From Caldisericota bacterium (lineage in GTDB: Bacteria > Caldisericota > Caldisericia > B22-G15): DNA of 14,629 bases. Position numbers and translations under genes: made by a program. The DNA lies in contig QMOO01000009.1 in the NCBI GenBank assembly GCA_003648245.1, positions 1 through 14,629 of the forward strand, in the 5' to 3' direction. This document shows positions 1-8,439 of this stretch, one piece after another. The first letter of the stretch is position 1. Each line of letters opens with the position of its first letter. The notes under the pieces are model-generated. The model searched no databases, was not told the origin of the DNA, and saw nothing but the letters and a program-made list of their open reading frames with translations.

Positions 1-262
1 GAGAATTTAAGAACATCTATAAATTCCTTATCAACTTTAACCCATTCCCCCTTTTTATTGTTTATTTTGTAAACAAAAGAGTCTTTGTTAAATCTACTAA
101 ACTTCTCGTCTATATTATTAAGAATTTCAGAAACTTCATTGTATACATGGGAATGTGATGAATCAACAGTGAATGTAAGAAATGTGCCAAGATACAACCC
201 CTTCTTTGTAACCATCTTCGGTGAACAGGAGAAAAAAAAGAGTATTATAATAATGAAAAGAC

Positions 263-3510
<3,248 letters not shown>

Positions 3511-3543
3511 ATACCGTCCTCCTTTTAACAAAAATCATTAAAA

Positions 3544-4575
3544 TTATATCATATGCTCCCTCTCTATCTCTTTAATTATTTCTATAAGACCTGCTTTTAT
3601 GTCAACAGGAAGATGTTTGACGGATATTATGTCTATCGCCTCCTTAAAGGAAAGTCCCCTTATTTTCTCCTCAATAGAAGTTATAATGTTTCTGTCCTCG
3701 AGGAGAAAATCGCCATATATCTTTATCTCTTCGATTCTTTTCTTAAACTTACCTCTTAAAATTATTAGCCCGCTTCTAACCTTTTTTGTATATATTTCTT
3801 CATAATCTTTATCACTCCCAAAGGTCCATTCATGCCTTATATATTTTTCCTCTGCGAGTTTTTCCATAAGTTCGATTTCTCTATCTGAGAGATTTCCTTC
3901 TACTAAACCTACATTAAAATAATCCTTAAATGTATTAAGAAATATACGGTATGCTTTCTCAACCGGAACATCTTTTTTTGTCTCAATTGCTACTGTTGTT
4001 AAAGCATCTTTAAGGGAATTAAATTTCTTATCGGAAAATTTTGGTTTCACAAATTTTAGGACTTTTGAGAGAAAATCGAGATCCATATTTAATAGAATTG
4101 TTCCTGTATGAGAGATGGCATTCCCGAGTTTTGTATGCGCTGAGCCAAAAATTTTTCTTTCTCCCACAACAATATCGTTTATTCCCCTTATATTAGCTCT
4201 TATTCCAAACTTTTTTAGAAACTCTATGACAAAGTTCGAAAATTCCATATACATTTCTCTTTCGGAGAGGTGAGAGATGAAAGTATTGTCTCTAAATAGA
4301 ACCGTAAACATGAAACTTCCAAGATCCTGATAGACAGTTCCTCCAAGATTGTGTCTCCGGACAATCTTTACCCTCATTTTCCTTGCAAACTCTATATTTA
4401 CAGTAACTTTAGGATCTTCTAAAAATCCAATAAGGACACTCCTTTCAACTCTCCTCAATCTAATTGTGTTTGGAAAAGATGCATCCTCATCCATAATTCG
4501 CATCATTGCCTCTTCCAGGGCATAATGTTTTACTGGATCAGTAATGTTATCTTTTATTACTCTAAATCTCTCCAC
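3544..4575 (-). CDS. lplA: Lipoate-protein ligase A family protein
   Basis: The protein belongs to the LplA/BPL/LipB fold family and would transfer lipoate (through lipoyl-AMP) to lysines of E2 or GcvH proteins. The adenylate-site motif appears as RRHNLGGTVYQDLGS (Arg73-Arg74, Gly78-Gly79). The family lysine sits in RKIFGSAH (Lys141), followed by SHTGTILLNMDL. The C-terminal 80 residues contain IEEIKIYGDFLLE, typical of the accessory LplB/C-terminal domain, so ligase and accessory domains are fused. An upstream ATG at 4665 exists, but it would overlap the DUF5714 gene by 104 bases. I prefer GTG at 4575 (343 residues, starting MERFRVIKDN), which has AGAGAGGTG about 11 bases upstream and overlaps by 14. 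The start is uncertain; GTG at 4587 is an alternative. No lipoyl synthase or lipoylated protein is in the window. Confidence 0.82.
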   Translation of the reverse strand: MERFRVIKDNITDPVKHYALEEAMMRIMDEDASFPNTIRLRRVERSVLIGFLEDPKVTVNIEFARKMRVKIVRRHNLGGTVYQDLGSFMFTVLFRDNTFISHLSEREMYMEFSNFVIEFLKKFGIRANIRGINDIVVGERKIFGSAHTKLGNAISHTGTILLNMDLDFLSKVLKFVKPKFSDKKFNSLKDALTTVAIETKKDVPVEKAYRIFLNTFKDYFNVGLVEGNLSDREIELMEKLAEEKYIRHEWTFGSDKDYEEIYTKKVRSGLIILRGKFKKRIEEIKIYGDFLLEDRNIITSIEEKIRGLSFKEAIDIISVKHLPVDIKAGLIEIIKEIEREHMI

Positions 4576-5275
4576 GATAAAATTCACACCTCTCTTTCTT
4601 ACATTCTGGATTTCTATTACTGAATGCACATATAATTTTCTCTTTAATAGATAAATCAAGGTCAAGATACCTCTTTAAATACCTATCAAGAACTTTGAGA
4701 CCCACATAAATACTTTCCTTACAGCATCTCGGTCCTCCCTGATTTGCCAGTTCCTTAAGACATTCTGATACACTAGAAAGGGAAATACTTCTCTCCCTAT
4801 CACTCATATATGTTGCTTTAAGAAGAGTTGATAGAGTTGCTCCAACACTACTGCATACGCCGCATGTTCCAATGGTTCCACACACACCATATGGAATAAA
4901 CTCAGTTCTATGGATTAGAGCAGCATTTCTCCTTGGATCCCAATTTAACTTTCCCTGATTTTTTAAGGATGTAAGAACTACTGGCCCAAGGACAAAGTGA
5001 TACTCCTTTCCAAAGAAGTTAAAGGATGGATGTTTGATTAAAGTGTGAAGAATCTTTAATACATCCTTCTCTTTTGTGTAAGAGAGATATTTTATTGTAA
5101 TCTCTTTCTGGTTTAAGAGCCTACATTCCTCACATATGTAATGCCCATTAGGGCAGATCCAATGGGCTTCCTCTTCTTTTCCGCAGTATATGCATCTTCC
5201 AACTGTCTTTTTCTCAACAAGTTCCTCTCCACATATGGGACATAGGAATTTGGCACTACTCAAACTTTTCTCCAT
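4562..5275 (-). CDS. DUF5714 domain-containing cysteine-rich protein
   Basis: This 237-residue protein of unknown function matches the DUF5714 pattern. The N-terminus is a cysteine-rich ribbon: CPIC (12, 15), CIYC (28, 31), then CPNGHYICEEC (41, 48, 51), which is expected to bind zinc or an iron-sulfur cluster. The second domain has Cys132, Cys138 and Cys141 in GVCGTIGTCGVCSSVG and the family signature GGPRCCK (Cys184-Cys185). A third pair, Cys225/Cys230, is near the end. The pattern GxCGxxGxCG followed by GPRCCK suggests a metal or sulfur chemistry site rather than a DNA-binding protein, but the biochemical role is not known to me. It sits between a thioredoxin-fold protein (20-base overlap) and lipoate ligase, which favours a redox or sulfur-cofactor role by context only. 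The start at 5275 has a weak ribosome binding site and is probably translated by coupling. Confidence 0.8.
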   Translation of the reverse strand: MEKSLSSAKFLCPICGEELVEKKTVGRCIYCGKEEEAHWICPNGHYICEECRLLNQKEITIKYLSYTKEKDVLKILHTLIKHPSFNFFGKEYHFVLGPVVLTSLKNQGKLNWDPRRNAALIHRTEFIPYGVCGTIGTCGVCSSVGATLSTLLKATYMSDRERSISLSSVSECLKELANQGGPRCCKESIYVGLKVLDRYLKRYLDLDLSIKEKIICAFSNRNPECKKERCEFYRGEI

Positions 5276-5588
5276 GCTTTTTTACATATTCCTCAATTGC
5301 TTTCAAATCCTCCTCTATATACTTTCTTACCCTATCAACAGGAGGTGGATTGGTAGAGGCAACCCACCTTCCGTCAATAAATATTGATGGAACACCAATA
5401 GATTTTAAACTCGCTCTGAAGCCTGTTGTTGCTTCATCTGGTATTGGTTGACCCCTGTAATATATATTTATTTTTATTTTTTCTGGATATTCCTTTGCCA
5501 TTTGTTCTGCAAGTTCAATCATTCTCTTACATTTAAAGGTTGGAGGTGATGCCACATAAAGTTCAATTAAAACCTTTGGTTTTTCCAT
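5256..5588 (-). CDS. Thioredoxin-fold protein with a single active-site cysteine
   Basis: The 110-residue protein has the thioredoxin-fold order: beta strand (VLIELYVAS, 6-14), active-site turn and helix (SPPTFKCKRMIELAEQ), strand (KIKINIYY), then the cis-proline loop GVPSIFIDG (65-73) and a C-terminal helix. At the site of the usual CxxC the sequence reads TFKC, so the first cysteine is Thr17 and only Cys20 remains. It therefore cannot act as an ordinary dithiol oxidoreductase. A monothiol role, such as persulfide, glutathione-type or cluster handling, is possible. There is no signal peptide or membrane segment, so it should be cytosolic. It is the first gene of the redox/cofactor operon, preceded by AAGGAGG and a TATAAT box, and overlaps the DUF5714 gene by 20 bases. 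The exact subfamily is not recognised. Confidence 0.7.
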   Translation of the reverse strand: MEKPKVLIELYVASPPTFKCKRMIELAEQMAKEYPEKIKINIYYRGQPIPDEATTGFRASLKSIGVPSIFIDGRWVASTNPPPVDRVRKYIEEDLKAIEEYVKKHGEKFE

Positions 5589-5592
5589 ATCG

Positions 5593-5614
5593 CCTCCTTA
5601 CAATTAAAATTATA
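5593..5614 (-). promoter_or_regulatory. Probable promoter -10 box and ribosome binding site of the redox/cofactor operon
   Basis: A perfect TATAAT lies on the minus strand at 5614-5609, between the hairpin after tusB and the thioredoxin-fold gene. AAGGAGG at 5599-5593 sits a few bases before the ATG at 5588. The leader would be only about 14 bases. No good TTGACA-like -35 box is found 16-18 bases upstream; an ATGACA is about 25 bases away, which is too far. Another TATAAT at 5667-5662, just after the hairpin, is an alternative. Confidence 0.5.
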
Positions 5615-5669
5615 CACCCATTGGGATTAATGAAGGTTTTGTCATAATAAAAGAGATGAATATTATATA

Positions 5670-5706
5670 AACAGGTAGTGGGGCATTTGCTACCCCACTA
5701 CCTGTT
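5670..5706 (-). terminator. 14-bp hairpin at the end of the sulfur operon, overlapping the tusB stop codon
   Basis: The arms 5670-5683 (AACAGGTAGTGGGG) and 5693-5706 are perfect inverted complements with a nine-base loop. On the minus-strand transcript the first arm is the last five sense codons of tusB and the loop starts with its TAG stop. The hairpin is followed by TTTATATAATATT rather than a clean U run, so it may be a weak terminator or an mRNA 3' end stabiliser. Confidence 0.62.
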
Positions 5707-5968
5707 GATCCTTCTCCAGTATAGTTACAAGTTCCTCGTAAGAGATAAGAGGAATTGAGGTATCTGATTCTTTGTATCCTCTGGATAAGAAATCATCCTT
5801 TAATGCAACAACATTAACTTTTTTCTCTTTTAAAGCCTCCATTTTCTCCTTATTTAATAACCAGAAAACACCATTCTGAATTAACACAACTGTGTCTCCT
5901 TCGTTGGATAGATCCATTTTTCTTTCAGCAACTAAATGTCCTAATCCATATTTAACAAAGATAACCAT
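5690..5968 (-). CDS. tusB: TusB/DsrH-like sulfur relay protein
   Basis: This 92-residue protein has the DsrH/TusB layout: a first strand (MVIFVKYGL), the family phrase GDTVVLIQNGVFWLL (24-38), then a strand with NVVALKDDFLSRGY and the end phrase IPLISYEELVTIL. TusB forms the TusBCD hexamer that passes sulfur from TusA toward tRNA thiolation or, in DsrEFH form, dissimilatory sulfur metabolism. It contains no cysteine at all, so any sulfur carrier function must reside in the DsrE/TusD partner. It is the last gene of the operon, eight bases after tusC, and its final codons form the first arm of the hairpin that follows. The symbol is by family; the protein is short but near the usual 90-100 residues. 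Confidence 0.75.
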   Translation of the reverse strand: MVIFVKYGLGHLVAERKMDLSNEGDTVVLIQNGVFWLLNKEKMEALKEKKVNVVALKDDFLSRGYKESDTSIPLISYEELVTILEKDQQVVG

Positions 5969-5976
5969 CTCTCACC

Positions 5977-6330
5977 TCACATAAATATTACAAAATCATT
6001 GGAGTGAATAATCTCTTTTGTCTTTTCAAGGGATATAATCTCAGGATTGTATCCTTCATCAACTTCTTTAACTTTGTATTTCTTGAGATCCTCATCAACT
6101 ACATATATTTTTGTTCCATACTTCTTAAGATACTTCTGGACCATTTTGAGAGAGAGGAGACCGAGCTTTTTAGGCTCAGTCTCTTTTGCTACCGAAACTA
6201 TTGCTTCATCCATGAGAAGGATAGATGGTTCAAGATCCTCTCCATACATCCCAAAAGCTGTTCTAAATCCTTCATTCACCCAGATAGAACCACATGGAGA
6301 TTGATATATTACAAATAATATTCTTTTCAT
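5977..6330 (-). CDS. tusC: TusC/DsrF-like sulfur relay protein
   Basis: This 117-residue DsrE-fold protein starts MKRILFVIYQSPCGSIWVNEG, the usual TusC/DsrF opening: a strand, then a small-residue loop where the family has a Pro-(Y/H)-Gly segment, then a helix with FRTAFGMYGEDLEPSILLMDEAI. A hydrophobic phrase near residue 57 (LGLLSLKMVQKYLKKYGTKIYVV) and the terminal NDFVIFM complete the fold. Cys13 is its only cysteine. It is expected to form the TusBCD-like complex with its neighbours. It lies nine bases after the DsrE-like gene and eight before tusB, which matches the conserved DsrE-F-H gene order. Distinguishing TusC from other DsrE-fold paralogues rests on order and length, so the subfamily is moderately sure. 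Confidence 0.75.
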   Translation of the reverse strand: MKRILFVIYQSPCGSIWVNEGFRTAFGMYGEDLEPSILLMDEAIVSVAKETEPKKLGLLSLKMVQKYLKKYGTKIYVVDEDLKKYKVKEVDEGYNPEIISLEKTKEIIHSNDFVIFM

Positions 6331-6339
6331 TTCTCCACC

Positions 6340-6693
6340 TCAAGCCATTAAATTTATAAAAACATCAGTGGTTGCAATTAATTCCGCAAGTTCTGGGAGA
6401 CCACTCGGATTGGCTCCCTCAATTAGCATATCCTGAGTAACTCCTCTATAATCCATACATATTCCACAGATATCAACTCTTAACCCTTTTTTAATAAGTT
6501 CTTTTAGCTTCTCGGGTATATTTCTATCAATTCTTAATGGCTTAACTTTGGAATTTGCAGCAAGAACTGAGTCTGAGAACAAAAATAGTCTTACTTCATG
6601 CCCCTTATTTAATGCCGCTTCTATTATTTTTATTGCAGTATCAACATCTTCATAAGTGTACGGTGGAACCATAGCTTCAATTGTGATCTTCAT
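6340..6693 (-). CDS. DsrE/TusD-like sulfurtransferase subunit
   Basis: This 117-residue DsrE-family protein carries the candidate active cysteines of the relay complex, Cys76 and Cys79, in VDICGICMDYRG. The Cys-x-x-Cys followed by Arg-Gly matches the catalytic loop of DsrE/TusD, where one cysteine carries a persulfide. The N-terminal MKITIEAMVPPYTYEDVDTA is less like E. coli TusD and more like the DsrE-like proteins of anaerobes, in which the helix ends in a KGHEVRLFLFSDSV segment. The ATG overlaps the permease stop as ATGA, so translation is coupled. With TusA upstream and TusC and TusB downstream it would receive sulfur from TusA and pass it on. No TusE/DsrC acceptor is seen in the window. 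Confidence 0.78.
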   Translation of the reverse strand: MKITIEAMVPPYTYEDVDTAIKIIEAALNKGHEVRLFLFSDSVLAANSKVKPLRIDRNIPEKLKELIKKGLRVDICGICMDYRGVTQDMLIEGANPSGLPELAELIATTDVFINLMA

Positions 6694-7703
6694 TTGCTAC
6701 CTCCATACAATATTGATGACATAAACCAATTACCTAGGATAAAGAATATACCAGCAACAATAGAACTCAAAGCAAGTTGCGGAATTCCAGAAAAGAAATG
6801 TCCTATGTTACACCCACCGCCAAGAACTGCACCAAATCCCATGCATATTCCACCTATAGTTACCTGTAAGTAAGTTACTCCTCTCCTGGGTACTCTAAAT
6901 TTAAATTCTTTATAGATAAGAGCAGTTATAAATGCTCCTATTACGATACCCAAAACTTCTGCACCTTCCCAATTCAACTTAACCTTAGTTGCATATCCCA
7001 TAAATACATTAATCCATCCGCCAGTAATACCCAGTGGATAAGGTCTTCCAGATAAAGTGCTCGTCCAGAAACCAAACATTGCTACAGGTATAAGGAGAAT
7101 TCCTATCATTTGCCAGCTCAATTTACTATCCGGTCTCTTTGTTGTTTTTGTCAAAAATAGATATGCAACTATTATTGCAAAAACAATAATGCCTATAATC
7201 CAAGGATTTATGTGAAGAAGTGTTGCAAGAGTTGGACCAATTTTTCCTTTATCATCAGCAAGATATAGAGAGCTTATAGAAGAAACTTTTGTGGTATATT
7301 TTGAAACCGCCTTTAAAATAGGACTGAACATACCCTTTTTCGTTGCCCACGCTGTAAGCCCATAAAACAAAAGTGCAAGCCATGATGTAGTATTTCCTTC
7401 TCCTACCCTATAGGTTGTTCCACTGGCACACCCACCTGCAAGGACCATACCTATTCCAAATATGAATGGACCTACAATATTTCCTATTATGTTGAATGGT
7501 TTTGGATTTAAATGAACCCATCCCATCTGTGCCATAAATAGAAAAGCAACTATCTCAAGAGCAATAGCGAACATTATGGCTTTGAACAGGAAATTATCTT
7601 TAAGAAGTTTTAGATCCCTGAAAGCGGAGTTAAAACAAACTCTCCCCCTCTGTAAAATTACTCCAAATGCTACTCCTGTAATAATTCCTAAAATTATCTC
7701 CAT
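6690..7703 (-). CDS. YeeE/YedE (TsuA-type) thiosulfate permease
   Basis: This 337-residue integral membrane protein is of the Sulf_transp (DUF395) family, with about nine to ten hydrophobic segments. The two repeats are visible through their cysteine loops: RVCFNSAFRD (Cys23) and GGCASGTTYRVGEG (Cys92) in the first half, and GGICMGFGAVLGGGCNIGH (Cys287, Cys298) in the second. Cysteines at these places line the substrate path in the thiosulfate transporter YeeE/TsuA. The neighbouring TusA matches the YeeE-YeeD pairing seen in many bacteria. The family also has a selenium-linked branch (YedE); the DsrE/TusC/TusB neighbours and lack of selD here favour sulfur. It would import thiosulfate, or another sulfane-sulfur anion, across the cytoplasmic membrane. 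It starts 13 bases after the tusA stop behind AGGGAGG. Confidence 0.85.
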   Translation of the reverse strand: MEIILGIITGVAFGVILQRGRVCFNSAFRDLKLLKDNFLFKAIMFAIALEIVAFLFMAQMGWVHLNPKPFNIIGNIVGPFIFGIGMVLAGGCASGTTYRVGEGNTTSWLALLFYGLTAWATKKGMFSPILKAVSKYTTKVSSISSLYLADDKGKIGPTLATLLHINPWIIGIIVFAIIVAYLFLTKTTKRPDSKLSWQMIGILLIPVAMFGFWTSTLSGRPYPLGITGGWINVFMGYATKVKLNWEGAEVLGIVIGAFITALIYKEFKFRVPRRGVTYLQVTIGGICMGFGAVLGGGCNIGHFFSGIPQLALSSIVAGIFFILGNWFMSSILYGGSK

Positions 7704-7716
7704 TTAGCACCTCCCT

Positions 7717-7968
7717 TTACTCTTTTTTACCGCCTACTTTAATTAAAATTCTCCATTCACTGGGCCCTATCTCTTCAATCTTTAAAACCTCATGCCCTTC
7801 TCTCTCTGCAGTTGCTGGTATTCTTTCCTTTGAGAGAGGATAATCAATTAAAACTTCAAGAATCTCTCCTGGTTTCATGCTTTTTAAAGCTCTTTTAGTA
7901 TCCACATCCGGAACAGGGCAAACTTCTCCTCTTTCATCGATTGTTTTCGTTGCTTTTAATTCCTCCAT
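7717..7968 (-). CDS. tusA: TusA/YeeD-family sulfur carrier protein
   Basis: An 83-residue protein with the two-strand, two-helix TusA pattern: TIDERGEVCPVPDVDTKRAL (Cys17 in the CPxP motif), KSMKPGEILEVLIDYPLSKERIPATAEREGHEV, and a last strand with EWRILIKVGG. The single cysteine Cys17 is the persulfide carrier. TusA accepts sulfur from cysteine desulfurase or rhodanese and passes it to DsrE/TusD; YeeD, the TusA relative beside YeeE, works with the permease in thiosulfate use. The ATG at 7968 lies after AAAGGAGG and overlaps the arsR 3' end by 35 bases. It has the usual length and all the expected residues, so the gene looks intact. Confidence 0.88.
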   Translation of the reverse strand: MEELKATKTIDERGEVCPVPDVDTKRALKSMKPGEILEVLIDYPLSKERIPATAEREGHEVLKIEEIGPSEWRILIKVGGKKE

Positions 7969-8311
7969 CCTTTACCTCCTTTCTTATGAATTCTTTAAAG
8001 CTTATAATTAGTTTTCTAATATTTTTATTTTTTATAGAATAGTAAACAAATTTCCCGTCTTTTCTTACGGAGAGAAGCGATACCTTCTTTAGAGTTGAAA
8101 GATGCTGGGAAACAGCAGATCTCGTGATTCCTAAGAGTGGTGATATCTCACATATACACATTTCTCCATTTTCCATTAGAAGAAATAAAATTTTCATTCT
8201 TGTCTTATCTGTCATAACAGATAAGACATTCAATACTTTATCAAGCTCCGATTCCTCAATTTCTATTAAATAATTTCTTTTTATCCCTTTTGTTAAACAA
8301 TAGTTTTTCAT
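7934..8311 (-). CDS. ArsR/SmtB-family transcriptional regulator with a Cys-x-Cys motif
   Basis: This 125-residue winged-helix repressor has the ArsR pattern: SVMTDKTRMKILFLLMENGEM (31-51), Cys52 and Cys54 in MCICEI, then the recognition helix ITRSAVSQHLSTLKK (62-76) and the wing SVRKDGKFVYYSI. The Cys-x-Cys at helix 3 matches the ELCVCDL arsenite-binding motif of ArsR and could sense arsenite, antimonite or a reactive sulfur species; Cys5 is also available. Its operon encodes sulfur uptake and relay proteins, so persulfide or thiosulfate-derived signals are the contextual guess. The DNA element at 8316-8337 is a likely operator. The tail after residue 112 is encoded over the tusA ribosome binding site and start. 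No ribosome binding site precedes the ATG, consistent with a nearly leaderless transcript; a downstream start cannot be ruled out. Confidence 0.85.
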   Translation of the reverse strand: MKNYCLTKGIKRNYLIEIEESELDKVLNVLSVMTDKTRMKILFLLMENGEMCICEISPLLGITRSAVSQHLSTLKKVSLLSVRKDGKFVYYSIKNKNIRKLIISFKEFIRKEVKDGGIKSNENNR

Positions 8312-8315
8312 TTCA

Positions 8316-8337
8316 CAATTAAGTATACACTAAATTG
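8316..8337. promoter_or_regulatory. Imperfect palindrome, probable ArsR operator
   Basis: A 22-bp imperfect palindrome with half-sites CAATTTAGTGT and ATACTTAATTG on the minus strand matches its own complement at 18 of 22 positions. It begins five bases before the arsR ATG and covers the -10 box, a typical place for an ArsR-family operator where binding blocks RNA polymerase. AT-richness raises the chance of a random palindrome, but size and placement support the reading. Confidence 0.6.
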
Positions 8338-8349
8338 TTTTCTTGTCAA
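8322..8349 (-). promoter_or_regulatory. Consensus sigma-70-type promoter of the sulfur operon
   Basis: On the minus strand TTGACA (8349-8344) is followed after 16 bases by TATACT (8327-8322), a near-perfect housekeeping promoter. Transcription would start near 8315, three to six bases before the arsR ATG at 8311, so the message would be almost leaderless. It lies immediately after the terminator of the hydroxylase operon. Confidence 0.8.
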
Positions 8350-8388
8350 CAATATTGAAATTATTAAGAAAACAGCCTAACAAATTAA

Positions 8389-8415
8389 AAAAGGGAGGCA
8401 GTTTGCCTCCCTTTT
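8389..8415 (-). terminator. Rho-independent terminator of the hydroxylase/FdrA operon
   Basis: A 12-bp perfect stem (arms 8389-8400 and 8404-8415, core GGGAGGCA/TGCCTCCC) closes a three-base loop. Read on the minus strand it ends in TTTTTTAATTT, as expected for intrinsic termination. It lies 24 bases after the stop of the molybdopterin subunit and separates this operon from the arsR promoter. Confidence 0.9.
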
Positions 8416-8439
8416 GATTTGATATTATAAACTATCTCT

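Noticed and set aside
3543..3548. TATAAT on the minus strand just before nfnA, as an internal promoter
   Set aside because: It overlaps the lplA stop codon (ATATAA) and has no recognisable -35 box; in an AT-rich genome this is likely chance.
6690..7968. Selenium-metabolism YedE/YedF pair serving a selenium-dependent molybdenum hydroxylase
   Set aside because: The DsrE/TusC/TusB neighbours and lack of selD, yqeB or yqeC in the window favour thiosulfate/sulfur use; the alternative is not fully excluded.
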